DNA of 64,000 nucleotides from Edaphocola aurantiacus (GTDB taxonomy: Bacteria > Bacteroidota > Bacteroidia > Chitinophagales > Chitinophagaceae). Below are positions 16,004-26,142 of this stretch, piece by piece (within the stretch, counting starts at the first letter, position 1; each line of letters begins with the position of its first letter). The stretch is taken from contig NZ_VOSI01000002.1 in assembly GCF_019797745.1 (NCBI RefSeq), forward strand, positions 496,001 to 560,000. Reading direction: 5' to 3'. Below the pieces are notes generated by a model that ran no database searches, was not told where the DNA came from, and was given only the letters and a program-made list of their open reading frames with translations. The position numbers and the translations under genes were made by a program.

Positions 16004-18184
16004 TTATTTGTTGGAAGTGGTTGGTTTCATTGCCACCACTTTGATCCACTCATTCAGCACATTTACCGTTTCGTTCAGGTAAGCGTCTTTTTTCAGCGCA
16101 TCGATCCATTTTTTATTTTTCTCTTTAGTGCTGGTGTCCACATTCACTTTTTCCAGGTCAGCTTTCAGGTTCAGCACCACCAGTTTGGTTTTAGCACTGT
16201 CAATCTGATCCAGTTTTTTGTTGATAGCCTCACCTTCCGCAATTTTCGCCATGTACTTGGCCTCATTCAAAGGATATACATTGTGATCCTGCTGTGATTT
16301 TAATCGGGCACCGGTTTGTTTTACCAGGTTAAAGGTTTCACTCGTATTGGTTCTTTTTTTACTATCCCCGATCATTGTTGCCAGGTTAGGTATACTGTTT
16401 GTTTTGCTATAGTCAGATTCTTTAATCTTATCCCATGTCAGTGCAGAAGGATTTTTGCGCTCGCCCATATCATCCAGGCCTTCATACACATCTGGTAACA
16501 GGATGTCCGGGGTTACACCTTTCAATTGGGTAGAACCGCCATTGATACGATAGAATTTCTGAATCGTTAATTTCAGAGAACCGATTCCTTCAAATTTAGC
16601 ATCACCGTTTTTAGCAGCGATCCAGGAATCAATAATACTCTTACGGGCCTCAGGAGATACAAACGGATCCAGCGGAACCAGTTTCTGAACTGTGCCTTTA
16701 CCAAAAGTGTTGGCACCGATAATTACAGCTCTGCCATAATCTTGCATTGCAGCAGCCAGGATTTCAGAAGCAGATGCTGAACCACCATTTACCATGATGG
16801 CCAGGGGGCCAGTGTATACCGGTTCAGATTGGCGGCTTTTTAATGTCATGACATTATCGCCACGACCTCTTACCTGTACTACAGGGCCTTTGCCGATAAA
16901 TATACCGGCCATGTCCACTACATCACTCAGGGAACCACCACCATTGTTACGCAAATCCAGAACAATACCGTCTACACCCTCTTCTTTCAGTCTGATCACC
17001 TCATTCTCCACATCTTTACCGCTGGTACGATCACCATTTCCGGTAAAGTTGGTATAGAACTCCGGTAAGTATATATAACCGATACGTTTACCATTACTCT
17101 CTATAACAGATGACTTGGCATAGGTATCTTCCATTTCTACTTTTCCGCGTACGATCGGGATAATCTGTTTCGTACCGTCTTCATGTTTTACGTGCATTTT
17201 TACGACAGTACCCGCTTTACCACGGATCAGTTTTACCACATCTTCTATTTCATATCCTTCGATATCTACAGGTCCTGCCTCTCCTTCTACTTTTTCGATA
17301 ATATCACCGCTTTTTAATTGGCCTTGCTGCCAGCTAGGGCTACCGGTAATAATCATCTGTACTTTAATCTTTCCGTCATCCTGCGCCTGTAATTGTGCAC
17401 CGATACCGATAAAGTTACCGGACATCGCTTCATCAAAACGCTTGCGATCTTCTGGCGGGAAGAAGTCTGAGTGCGGATCTTCGGCACTGGTCAGACCATT
17501 CATATATAAAGAGAAGCGATCATTTTCATTCAGCTTTTTAAGGCGTTTGAAATAGCGATCCTGCATCTTAACCACTGACTCGCGGGCTTCCGTCTCCAGC
17601 ACAGCGCTGGTTTTGGCTACATAACCTACAGAGTCTTTAGCTTTTTTCTCTTCAGTTTTTTTCAGATCTACATACTTAGCCAGCACGCGGTATTTCAGCA
17701 GTTGCTCCCAGCGGGCTTTCATATCCGCTGTGTTTTTTGCAAACTTCAGCTTATCGCCATCCAGCTGTATGCTATCGTTTTCATTAAAGTTGAACGGCTT
17801 GTTCAGTATAGGTTTGTAATACTGCTCTGCCTCGGCTATCCTTTTTACAAATATGTCATTCAGCTGATTGAAAAAATCGGTACGATTATCCATAATCTGA
17901 TCATCGATCATGAACTGGTATTTCTTCAGCTCATCATAATCAGTTTGCAGCAGAAATTTCTTATCGTAATCCAGCCCTTCGATAACCTTATCGAATACTT
18001 TTTTGGAGAAGCTGTCATTAATTTCTCTCGGAGCATAGTGACCCTCCTGCATAATAGCCATAACCGTCTGCTGGATTATAGCATTCTGGCCCTGGGGCTG
18101 TGCATTGGCATTGATATAACGGAAGGATAAAAATGCCAGTAAACCTCCGCATACTACAGAGGGAATCAAAATCTTGTTTTTCAT
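16004..18184 (-). CDS. Carboxy-terminal processing (tail-specific) protease, S41 family
   Basis: A 726-residue periplasmic serine protease of the Prc/Tsp type. A signal peptide or anchor at the N-terminus (MKNKILIPSVVCGGLLAFLS) is followed by an N-terminal helical domain, a PDZ domain (around GIGAQLQAQDDGKIKV to AGTVVKMHV), the S41 core with NGGSASASEI (catalytic Ser near residue 470) and FGKGTVQ (catalytic Lys about 24 residues later), and a long C-terminal DUF3340-type region. It trims the C-termini of envelope proteins. The frame allows a start four codons earlier (18196); I prefer MKNK because the signal peptide then begins normally. The complement of 18276-18283 reads TACATTTG, a -7 element. 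Confidence 0.94.
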   Translation of the reverse strand: MKNKILIPSVVCGGLLAFLSFRYINANAQPQGQNAIIQQTVMAIMQEGHYAPREINDSFSKKVFDKVIEGLDYDKKFLLQTDYDELKKYQFMIDDQIMDNRTDFFNQLNDIFVKRIAEAEQYYKPILNKPFNFNENDSIQLDGDKLKFAKNTADMKARWEQLLKYRVLAKYVDLKKTEEKKAKDSVGYVAKTSAVLETEARESVVKMQDRYFKRLKKLNENDRFSLYMNGLTSAEDPHSDFFPPEDRKRFDEAMSGNFIGIGAQLQAQDDGKIKVQMIITGSPSWQQGQLKSGDIIEKVEGEAGPVDIEGYEIEDVVKLIRGKAGTVVKMHVKHEDGTKQIIPIVRGKVEMEDTYAKSSVIESNGKRIGYIYLPEFYTNFTGNGDRTSGKDVENEVIRLKEEGVDGIVLDLRNNGGGSLSDVVDMAGIFIGKGPVVQVRGRGDNVMTLKSRQSEPVYTGPLAIMVNGGSASASEILAAAMQDYGRAVIIGANTFGKGTVQKLVPLDPFVSPEARKSIIDSWIAAKNGDAKFEGIGSLKLTIQKFYRINGGSTQLKGVTPDILLPDVYEGLDDMGERKNPSALTWDKIKESDYSKTNSIPNLATMIGDSKKRTNTSETFNLVKQTGARLKSQQDHNVYPLNEAKYMAKIAEGEAINKKLDQIDSAKTKLVVLNLKADLEKVNVDTSTKEKNKKWIDALKKDAYLNETVNVLNEWIKVVAMKPTTSNK

Positions 18185-18379
18185 AAATTGCAACATACGC
18201 GGGTATACGACCTGTAACAGAATCTTTTTGTTAGATAAAATGCAGTTTGATAATATATAATTAAAAAACAGTATACAAATGTAAACTAAAATTGAGTTAA
18301 TAAAACTACAAAACCAAGTGTATACTATTATATTAACGTTCGTTTTGCGAAAACGTTATAATCGACAGACATCCAGCAC

Positions 18380-20488
18380 CTAAGATAAGGTATCCATCAT
18401 GCTCAGAAACGCCTCTTCTGTCAGTATATTGATGGTGGTGAGTTTTTTTGCTTTCTCCAGCTTAGAGCCGGCATCAGCACCCACTACCAGGTAATTCAGC
18501 TTACTGCTTACTCCGCTCAAAAGCTTTCCGCCTTTGGCTTCCACCATAGCTTCTGCATCACTGCGTTTGAAATGGCTCAGTGTACCGGTAAACAGGAATG
18601 TCTGTCCACTCAGGCCACCTTCCGCACTTTCAGTACTCACGGATGTTTTGCGCTGAACATTCACGCCCAGCTGTTCCAGGTGTTCGATCAGTAGAATATT
18701 GTCTTCGTTGCGGAAAAACTGAAACACAGCATTGGCTACTTTTGGTCCGATGTCTTCGAGCGTACAGAGCTGTGCTTCATCCCATTCTTTAAATTCATTC
18801 AGATGGGTTACAGCTTTAGCCAGGGTCTTGGCAGTCGTCTCTCCTACATATCGGATACCCAGCCCATAGATCAAACGATGCAGCGGTTGGCTTTTACTGT
18901 TTTCAATAGCCGTCTTCAGATTATCCACCGATTTTGCGCCGAACTTATCCAGTTGTCCGATCGCGTCAAAATCCAATTGATAGATGCCCTCAACCGTACG
19001 CAGCAATCCAAGCTCATAGAAGCGGGCAATGTTAGCTCCGCCCAGGTTGCGTATATCCATGGCATCTTTGCTGGCAAAGTGTATCAGTCGTTCTACAACC
19101 TGTGCATCACAATTGATATTCACGCAACGCCATGCGGCTTCCCCTTCGGGTTTGAATAATGGATCATTACATACCGGGCAATTGGTAGGAAATATAATGT
19201 CAGTCTCTGTTCCATCCCGCAGCTCGGTAAGTGGTTTGACGATATAAGGGATAACATCACCGGCACGTTCAACGAGTACAGTATCGCCTATCTTCAGATC
19301 CTTTTCCCGGATCACATCTTCATTAAACAGGGAAATGGAACCAACGGTAACACCACCAATAGGCACCGGTTGTATTTTGGCTACCGGACCTATATTGCCG
19401 GTACGGCCTACCTGGTATTCCACTTTCAGTAATTTACTGGTAGCCTGTCTCGCCTTGAATTTATAGGCAATTGCCCAGCGTGGATGATGAGATGTTTGTC
19501 CCATCGTTTCCTGATCCGACAGATGGTTTACTTTAACCACCATACCGTCTATCTCAAAAGGTAATTCATCCCTTTTGGTTTCGTAGGCATCGCAGTAAGC
19601 AATCACATCATCTATAGAATCGGTGCGCAGCATATCGCGTGTAGGTGTAGCAAAGCCCATACTATCCAGCCAGTTCAGTACTGAATAGTGGCTTTCCAGA
19701 ACAGCATTATCTTCTTTATTATCTGTATTGGTATGGTAACTGACATGGTATAAAACAGCATGCAGTCCACGTTTGGCAACTTCAGCTGCATCCAGCATGC
19801 GCAGCGAGCCGGAGGCCGCATTGCGCGGATTGGCCAGTATAGACAAGCCTTCAGCGATACGTTGTTCATTAAAGGCCCTGAAGGTTTCTTTTTTAATGAT
19901 CACTTCTCCCCGGATCTCTATAGCCGATACGCCTTTGGCAGAAAGATGGGCAGATAAAGGAATAGATTTGATCTGTTTCGCATTAAGGGTGATATCCTCT
20001 CCACGCACACCATCGCCACGGGTAGCGGCGCGTGCCAGCCGGTCATTTTCATAATATACAGATATACCGGCACCATCATATTTTGGTTCTACGGTATATT
20101 CCAGTTTTTCTTTTCCGGCAAATTCTTTGCACTTCCTGTCCCACTCCCGCAGATCATCTGCATTATAAGAGTTCTCCAGGCTCAGCATGGGTACAAAATG
20201 CTCAACGGTCTGAAAGCTGGAGCTCAGGCCCCTGGCCACTCTCTGTGTAGGAGAGTCTTCTGTAACCAGTTCCGGATGCGCTGCTTCGATATGCTTCAGC
20301 ATGCGGAACAGTTTATCGTATTCCACATCGGCCAGAACCGGACTATCCTGTACATAATATTTCCAATCCAGGTAGTTGAGTATCTTCCTGAGATCGGGAA
20401 CGTTTGTACTATCGGTTTGTTCTTCATTGATCTGCAGCAAATCCTGTGCGGTTTTGCTGAGGTTTATTTCTTCTTCCTGGGTATACAT
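18380..20488 (-). CDS. ligA: NAD-dependent DNA ligase LigA
   Basis: A 702-residue protein, slightly longer than the typical 670. It seals nicks in duplex DNA during replication and repair using NAD. Domain Ia, the adenylation motif EPKYDGAG with Lys136, the OB-fold, the four-cysteine zinc finger (CPVCNDPLF, then CVNINC), the helix-hairpin-helix region and a C-terminal BRCT domain (GGLSGQTFLFTGTLSHFK) are all present. The open frame extends to 20539, but that would overlap the upstream gene and replace the usual N-terminus, so I start at MYTQEEEINLS. It lies 28 bases downstream of a family 2 glycosyltransferase gene and may share its transcript. Confidence 0.97.
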   Translation of the reverse strand: MYTQEEEINLSKTAQDLLQINEEQTDSTNVPDLRKILNYLDWKYYVQDSPVLADVEYDKLFRMLKHIEAAHPELVTEDSPTQRVARGLSSSFQTVEHFVPMLSLENSYNADDLREWDRKCKEFAGKEKLEYTVEPKYDGAGISVYYENDRLARAATRGDGVRGEDITLNAKQIKSIPLSAHLSAKGVSAIEIRGEVIIKKETFRAFNEQRIAEGLSILANPRNAASGSLRMLDAAEVAKRGLHAVLYHVSYHTNTDNKEDNAVLESHYSVLNWLDSMGFATPTRDMLRTDSIDDVIAYCDAYETKRDELPFEIDGMVVKVNHLSDQETMGQTSHHPRWAIAYKFKARQATSKLLKVEYQVGRTGNIGPVAKIQPVPIGGVTVGSISLFNEDVIREKDLKIGDTVLVERAGDVIPYIVKPLTELRDGTETDIIFPTNCPVCNDPLFKPEGEAAWRCVNINCDAQVVERLIHFASKDAMDIRNLGGANIARFYELGLLRTVEGIYQLDFDAIGQLDKFGAKSVDNLKTAIENSKSQPLHRLIYGLGIRYVGETTAKTLAKAVTHLNEFKEWDEAQLCTLEDIGPKVANAVFQFFRNEDNILLIEHLEQLGVNVQRKTSVSTESAEGGLSGQTFLFTGTLSHFKRSDAEAMVEAKGGKLLSGVSSKLNYLVVGADAGSKLEKAKKLTTINILTEEAFLSMMDTLS

Positions 20489-20516
20489 AATCTGTTTTTT
20501 TCTGAATATTACGGCA

Positions 20517-21449
20517 TTAATGTCTTGGTCTGCCCACAAAGGATTGCAGCATTTTTGCTTTTGAATAGACGCCTTTTTTCAGCCGGTCGGGATTGCACTT
20601 CTTTAAACTCCGGAGCAAATGTTCAATCGCTTTTCCCCAGTCTCCCTCTGCGTACTGCTTCACGGTATCTATATCATAGATATGCATATTTCGGAACATT
20701 CTCCAGTAAGCATCATATACCACAATATTGTTCAGGTTATCGAACCCGTATAATTGCAGTAAGAGTAAGGCTTCCGGGAGTTCAAAATCAGGGTTCAGTT
20801 TTACACTGCTCGTTATCTGCGTTTCACTCATACCAACTGCAATCAGATTTTCACTGATATGTTGCAGCCGGGCACCTTTTTTGATGAGGTGTATATAGTA
20901 TTCAATATCTACCTTCCACACAAAGCGTTTATCATAGCATACCTCCTTAAGGCTGCTGTGCACAAGTACCACACTCGGATTACCGATAGTATTGTTTGCA
21001 TTAAGGAGCATAGGATTACGCAGCAGATCTTTCAGGCTTTTCTCCGGAAATAAAGCAGCTTCTTGCTTACCCGATTCCAGGTAGACATAAGTATAATCTG
21101 AAAATATAAATGATGCACCCGAGCCGGTGTGATCCATGAATCGCTGGAGACTTTGCGGATGCATAAAATAATCATCATGATGCATGATCTTGATCCACTC
21201 CCCATTGGCCAGTGCTATGGCCCTGTTCCAGTTTTCCGGAGAGCCCAGGCTCGGTGTGTTTTTGAAATATCTGATCTGCAGGTCTGCAAAATCGGAAAGA
21301 ACCATATCCTTTACCGTATCGTCAGGGCTGTCATCAGTCAGTACAATTTCAAATTGTGTATAACTTTGAGCCCTTATGCTTTCCAGGAGTCTTTTTACTT
21401 TCTCTGCATTTTTATAACAGGGGATACAAATGGAAACTAATACTGGCAT
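20517..21449 (-). CDS. Glycosyltransferase family 2 protein
   Basis: A 310-residue GT-A enzyme. It begins MPVLVSICIPCYKNAEKV, the canonical first strand. The nucleotide-sugar site reads EIVLTDDSPDDT, with a second acidic site HHDDYF near residue 94. No transmembrane tail is present. An in-frame upstream region to 21515 (MRYDFMPLVSALIDHF) does not resemble the family and is probably untranslated; the adjacent Met at 21452 is equally possible. It is part of a same-strand group with a methyltransferase and a flippase, so a role in an exported polysaccharide is likely. Donor and acceptor cannot be told from the sequence. Confidence 0.9.
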   Translation of the reverse strand: MPVLVSICIPCYKNAEKVKRLLESIRAQSYTQFEIVLTDDSPDDTVKDMVLSDFADLQIRYFKNTPSLGSPENWNRAIALANGEWIKIMHHDDYFMHPQSLQRFMDHTGSGASFIFSDYTYVYLESGKQEAALFPEKSLKDLLRNPMLLNANNTIGNPSVVLVHSSLKEVCYDKRFVWKVDIEYYIHLIKKGARLQHISENLIAVGMSETQITSSVKLNPDFELPEALLLLQLYGFDNLNNIVVYDAYWRMFRNMHIYDIDTVKQYAEGDWGKAIEHLLRSLKKCNPDRLKKGVYSKAKMLQSFVGRPRH

Positions 21450-21559
21450 CATTGCTATTAAATAATGGAAGTGATCAATTAAGGCTGATACCAGCGGCAT
21501 GAAGTCATACCGCAAACTCAGCGCTGTCAGATAAAAAATTTAGGCTTGGCCTGCTCCGG

Positions 21560-22555
21560 TTAGCCGATGGGCTCCAGGAGAAATGCCAGGGTATCCGATT
21601 TTTCGATAGGGCGTGTTGGTCTGGCAAGTAAAGGATCCAGCAACCTGGTTGTCATAATCCTGGTCACTATTTTCTGAGCCAGTGCCTTTACCGGTCCTAT
21701 CTGGTCACCATTCCATGGCGCAGGATTAATAACTGCTCCGGCACTGTCTAACCGTGGCGGTATATGACCATAGTCATTGAATATCTTATAGCGTGGTTTA
21801 ATGAAATTGTTGCGGTTAAACTTAGTAAAGTCTACAAGCGAAACCGTACAGTTCAATTGCTTTGCAATGTATGCAGCAGATTCTTCTGAGAACCACCAAA
21901 GGTGCACAGGAGGTAAATCCGACATCCAGGGGTCTTTCAGACTGCTTACCGATTTATTGGGTGTAGTTACAAAGATCTTTCCACCCTTCTTCAACATTTT
22001 GTACAGACACTCCATGAAGGCAACCGGATGTTCCAGGTGCTCGATCACCTCGGTAAGGATGATGAGGTCATACTCTTCCAGGTGGTTTTTATAAAAGTCA
22101 AATACATCTGCACATTCATACAGTTCACCAAAAGTATTGGTCGCTTCTTCAACCGCAGTGGCAGAGATGTCTACACCTCTGATATGATATCCTTTCTGAT
22201 GAATGGCATAAGTAAGGTAGCCAAAGCCGGAACCCACTTCGAGTATGTTCTTGCCTTTAAAGTTATGCAGCACTTCCTGCACAGCCCAGTACATAGACTC
22301 TGCATCGGCGAGGAATTTTAAGGCATCTTTACTGGCCTTCGCTTGTTTGCGATAGTAGTAATATCTGTTATAGCCGGGTACAAATTCAGCATTTTTATAA
22401 ATAGCCTGGTATATTTCTGTTGTGAAATCTACCGGTAGCACAAAACTCGTATTGCACTGCTTGCATTCATATATATCAAAGGTGTTACCTTCCTGATAAC
22501 CATGATGATCTTTTGCAATTAAAGTAGAAGGAGCGCCACATAATCTGCACTGCAT
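21560..22555 (-). CDS. Class I SAM-dependent methyltransferase with N-terminal zinc ribbon
   Basis: A 331-residue protein. The start MQCRLCGAP carries CxxC and pairs with YECKQCNTSF, a small zinc ribbon. Motif I of the methyltransferase fold is ILEVGSGFGYLTY, followed by DISATAVEEA and LTEVIEHLEHP. This composition is common in enzymes modifying sugar nucleotides or polysaccharides in glycan gene clusters. The open frame extends to 22588, but that ATG lies on a TACATTTG promoter element (complement of 22586-22593), so the start at 22555 is favoured. It lies between the flippase and the family 2 glycosyltransferase. Confidence 0.9.
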   Translation of the reverse strand: MQCRLCGAPSTLIAKDHHGYQEGNTFDIYECKQCNTSFVLPVDFTTEIYQAIYKNAEFVPGYNRYYYYRKQAKASKDALKFLADAESMYWAVQEVLHNFKGKNILEVGSGFGYLTYAIHQKGYHIRGVDISATAVEEATNTFGELYECADVFDFYKNHLEEYDLIILTEVIEHLEHPVAFMECLYKMLKKGGKIFVTTPNKSVSSLKDPWMSDLPPVHLWWFSEESAAYIAKQLNCTVSLVDFTKFNRNNFIKPRYKIFNDYGHIPPRLDSAGAVINPAPWNGDQIGPVKALAQKIVTRIMTTRLLDPLLARPTRPIEKSDTLAFLLEPIG

Positions 22556-22652
22556 ATATTTATATATTTTTTTGACTAATAGGCACAAATGTAAGCATTA
22601 ATATTGCCAACTTAAAAACTGTGGAAAAAATATCTGTTATTCCCGCTAATGC

Positions 22653-24146
22653 CTACCGGCGCCAGATTTTTTTCTTTGCCAGCAACAGCAGATCATTCAT
22701 TTCTCCGGAAATATTAAAGTAGAGTACCGGTACGATATACAGCACCATAAATACAGTACCTCTGACAAAAATGTCGGCCCAGACATTAGGCATATCCGGC
22801 AGGTAAAACGCAACAGAAGTGGCCAGGACACCGATCAGTATAATCAGTGGTGTTTTACTGCTGAATGGCTGCATCTTAAAATACCTCCAGATCATTACCG
22901 AACGCAGCAGGCAGAAGAGTAAGAGCATAATCGCCTGACCAAATGCAGCACCCAATAATGGGTTCCATCTGATGAAGTGGATATTGGTAGGGATGGAAAG
23001 GATAACGATAATGGTCGCAATAAAAAAGTCCGTTCTCCAGTATTTAGACAAGCTCAGCAGCGTATCATTCATACCCATAGACAGTTCTATCAGCTTTGCG
23101 CTACCTACTATCAGGAAGATACTGATCACCGGGTGAAGGTCTTTTCCCTTGCTGAAGAAAGCAATATTTTCAATATTAGGTAAAATCAGTCCGAATAAGC
23201 AAAAGCCTACGATCAGTAAGCTTAAAGATGCACTTTTCTGCATGCGGCCTACCCTTTCCAGATCATTGTGCAGAAAAGCTTCAGAATAAGTGGCACTACC
23301 GATTCCACGCATGGCCCTTTGCGGTACATCCAGCATCGTAACCATAAAGGTAGCAATGGTATAAACACCCACATCCTTAAGACCATTGTCACTGATACCC
23401 GCTATAAGGATACCGTTAAGTGCAAAAGGTAAAACAGAGATGACCACCCCCGAAAAGTGAAACAGGGAGAAACTGATCACTTTACGGTAGATCTTTCTGG
23501 TAAGCGTACTGATGTAAAAATTAAGTTTGATACCCTTCTTATACGAAATCAGGATGACCATAGCGATCACCGAAGGTATATACATCAATGAAAAGATGAG
23601 GAAGAAGGTATCAATACTGATGATATTATAAATGTACAGCAGGATAGCTATGGTCTGTATCAGCCGAAAGCCGATCTCTTTGATCAGGTTACCGACAGCT
23701 GTACGTTTCAGCATAAAAGAAAACCCTTCCATCTGGCCCATCATGACCAGGGAGATGGTCAGCGGAATCACCAGGTTGAAATATTGTACCAGCAAAGGAG
23801 ACTTCTCTCCAAACTTCAGTACAATCAATTCTTTAAATGCCAGGAAGCCAAACAGGATGAGTAGACAACCAAACAAGCCTACCATTAATACCAGGAAAGG
23901 CAGGTCATTCTTCTCCCGCCCCAACCGGGCCTGGTACAAAGGAAAAAACTTAAGCAATGCCGTATTTGTCCCGAAGGTTGCCAGCATGGAAAACAATACC
24001 GATATGTCTCTGAAGATACCCGTAAGACCATACTGGTCCATATTCAGGTATTTGGTATACAGCAACAGGGTATTTACCGCCCCGAGTGCAAACCCGATAA
24101 AGATGTATATAGAAGAAAAAATACTCTGCTTTCTTACAATTCCCAT
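22653..24146 (-). CDS. Oligosaccharide flippase / polysaccharide biosynthesis protein (Wzx-like)
   Basis: A 497-residue protein with about 14 hydrophobic helices spread over its whole length and few soluble loops, the layout of MATE/MOP flippases. The N-terminus (MGIVRKQSIFSSIYIFIGFALGAV) matches the usual first helix of lipopolysaccharide or O-antigen flippases in Bacteroidota. It would move a lipid-linked glycan to the outer face of the inner membrane. It lies upstream of the methyltransferase and glycosyltransferase genes on the same strand. Alternative: another MOP-superfamily exporter. Confidence 0.9.
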   Translation of the reverse strand: MGIVRKQSIFSSIYIFIGFALGAVNTLLLYTKYLNMDQYGLTGIFRDISVLFSMLATFGTNTALLKFFPLYQARLGREKNDLPFLVLMVGLFGCLLILFGFLAFKELIVLKFGEKSPLLVQYFNLVIPLTISLVMMGQMEGFSFMLKRTAVGNLIKEIGFRLIQTIAILLYIYNIISIDTFFLIFSLMYIPSVIAMVILISYKKGIKLNFYISTLTRKIYRKVISFSLFHFSGVVISVLPFALNGILIAGISDNGLKDVGVYTIATFMVTMLDVPQRAMRGIGSATYSEAFLHNDLERVGRMQKSASLSLLIVGFCLFGLILPNIENIAFFSKGKDLHPVISIFLIVGSAKLIELSMGMNDTLLSLSKYWRTDFFIATIIVILSIPTNIHFIRWNPLLGAAFGQAIMLLLFCLLRSVMIWRYFKMQPFSSKTPLIILIGVLATSVAFYLPDMPNVWADIFVRGTVFMVLYIVPVLYFNISGEMNDLLLLAKKKIWRR

Positions 24147-24194
24147 GTAATACTGAATGTATAAATATTATATCAGGTAAAAGTACTGGATTTA

Positions 24195-25862
24195 TTAATT
24201 CTTAAGCTGTTTCAGCTTCTTTTGTATAGCCTTTCGCTCCCCTTCTGTTGCAATATCCTTTTTCAGTGCCATAATATACATCTCCTCAGCTTTGGCTTTA
24301 TTGCGGTAATGCATGTAATAGTCACCGAGAATGCGATAAGTATCATAATAACTGGGGTTGGCAAACATCAGGCTATCCGGATTGAAGTTATAGTCTGTAT
24401 GGCCAAAAGCCTGTTTGTTTTTGACCAGGCGGAAGTATAGGTAGTTCTGATACTCTTTTGTATTCAGGAAGCTATCAGCAGGAATGGTGTACTGTGCTAC
24501 AGACACGGTACCCTTACTTGGTTTAGCTTTCTGTTCAAACACCTTTTTCAGATCATAGCAAACATAAGCGCCCAGCTGCCAGGGATTGGTGCTCACCCAG
24601 AAGCGAAGGCTATCCGGCATCATAATGATAGAATGGTGTGCTATCAGTTGGTTAATAGCTTTCTCATTGCCCAGACCAATATCAGAATTGTTAAGTCCTT
24701 TTTGATCTCTCAGAATGTTGGCCACCTTGGTAGGATTCAGCGGATAATCACCCTCCATCAATTGAGAGAGGCGCTTCTGACGGTAGACAGATGCACTGTT
24801 TTTCATCTGCTCCCGGTTCGATTCTTCTTTCAGCAGTTCTGTACTCTGGTAGTGATTGGTACAGGTTATGCTATTGTCAATAGGATAGTATACATCCAGT
24901 TTCTTAGGCGTTTTCTCAATCACCACTGCTTTTTTATCAATGGCTGAGCCGATCAGGAAACTCTCGCTGACAAACATTTTGCGTGTTTTGGCGATGCGTA
25001 TAGCTTCATCAATATTTTTAGCGTACTGTAAGATCTCCCTGGCCACCAACGATACCGGTGTAGCAGCACCGAAAGGAATCTGTGAGGGCGCAGCATTGAT
25101 GGTTACCGTAAGTCCTTTTTCATTCATGCCGGAGACAACCCCGATAAAGCCGCCCCAGGTAATATAGGCAAAGTTGTAGCCCGAATCCGGAGCCACAAAT
25201 TCTACTATCTTATTTTCGGCAAAGGCATCACCTACCCAGAAATCAAAATTGCGACCGATGATCAGGCTGCTATCCTCCGTTTTGTTAGCCCATGCTCCGA
25301 AAGAGGTACAGCCCACGAGCATCATATTCTGCATGGCATGGCCTACATCATGTGCCGCATGATAGTTCAGGATGCGGGAGTATCGGGTACCGATCCAGTC
25401 AAAGCTGTCCAGGGCATATTGTGAGATGCCATAGATCTCCATTTTGTATTCGCGGCTTATATGATCAGAAAGATCTCTGTTCATAAACCCGATAATGTAT
25501 TTGAGAAATTTGAGATATCCCTCAGAGGGTATCATAGATTTGATCTGGTTGGTAAAGGCTATTTCCTGGTCCACGATCAGCTGCTTGCTCAGTGCTCCGG
25601 CCTTCAGGCCCCGCTCATACGGACTGCCGCTTACATACATTTCATATAGTCCATGCTCATTGCGGCTGATCCAGTTATCGCCCAGTGTAGTCATACTGTC
25701 GGTAACCAGTGGTGCAGCGATCTGTACCTTTTCCTGCTCTGTCAGAACCGGTGGTGTAGCGTCAGCGATATTATATACATATATAGCGAATGCGCCAGAG
25801 AGTAACACCAGAACACCTAGAAAGATAAGGAAAAACTTAAAGATTTTTTTTACCACAGACAT
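24195..25862 (-). CDS. C45-type Ntn-hydrolase / phospholipase B-like protein, membrane anchored
   Basis: A 555-residue protein. An N-terminal transmembrane helix (about residues 6-32) is followed by an extracytoplasmic domain of the acyl-CoA:6-APA acyltransferase (C45) family. The likely processed nucleophile is Cys185 in MLVGCTSFGAW, followed by IIGRNFDFW and by EKGLTVTINAAPS, the normal strand order. The last 60 residues look like a TPR helix pair (ILGDYYMHYRNKAKAEEMY). C45 proteins cleave amide bonds such as those of N-acyl compounds; the substrate here is unknown. A -7 element TACCTTTG (complement of 25900-25907) precedes the start. Confidence 0.82.
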   Translation of the reverse strand: MSVVKKIFKFFLIFLGVLVLLSGAFAIYVYNIADATPPVLTEQEKVQIAAPLVTDSMTTLGDNWISRNEHGLYEMYVSGSPYERGLKAGALSKQLIVDQEIAFTNQIKSMIPSEGYLKFLKYIIGFMNRDLSDHISREYKMEIYGISQYALDSFDWIGTRYSRILNYHAAHDVGHAMQNMMLVGCTSFGAWANKTEDSSLIIGRNFDFWVGDAFAENKIVEFVAPDSGYNFAYITWGGFIGVVSGMNEKGLTVTINAAPSQIPFGAATPVSLVAREILQYAKNIDEAIRIAKTRKMFVSESFLIGSAIDKKAVVIEKTPKKLDVYYPIDNSITCTNHYQSTELLKEESNREQMKNSASVYRQKRLSQLMEGDYPLNPTKVANILRDQKGLNNSDIGLGNEKAINQLIAHHSIIMMPDSLRFWVSTNPWQLGAYVCYDLKKVFEQKAKPSKGTVSVAQYTIPADSFLNTKEYQNYLYFRLVKNKQAFGHTDYNFNPDSLMFANPSYYDTYRILGDYYMHYRNKAKAEEMYIMALKKDIATEGERKAIQKKLKQLKN

Positions 25863-26034
25863 GAGAGAGATCCTTTATAAATTAAGCCGAAAATGCGTAC
25901 AAAGGTAGTACAGCCTTGGGGAAATAATTGTTATAAAGTATGTTAAGCATGTGAAATCAATACATTTGTATCATTTAAAATAAATATTTCTGAATATTAG
26001 TATAAGTATTGTCTCTTGAATCTGAACCATATAT

Positions 26035-26086
26035 AGACAAAATGTTTAAAATGGCACCTTTAGAGGCAAACAGCGTCATTTTGTCT
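26035..26086. promoter_or_regulatory. Inverted repeat upstream of htpG
   Basis: AGACAAAATG (26035-26044) and CATTTTGTCT (26077-26086) are perfect 10-base inverted copies 32 bases apart, 57-108 bases upstream of the htpG start. The right copy overlaps a possible -33 TTTG. A stress-response operator is plausible but not proven. Confidence 0.4.
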
Positions 26087-26142
26087 TATTTTCTGCTATT
26101 GGAACGAAATTTGGAGCTGTTTTATGTAAAAAGAGACTAAAA

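Noticed and set aside
26052-26073. Sigma-54-like TGGCAC upstream of htpG
   Set aside because: The second element of a -24/-12 promoter (TTGC at the right spacing) is missing.
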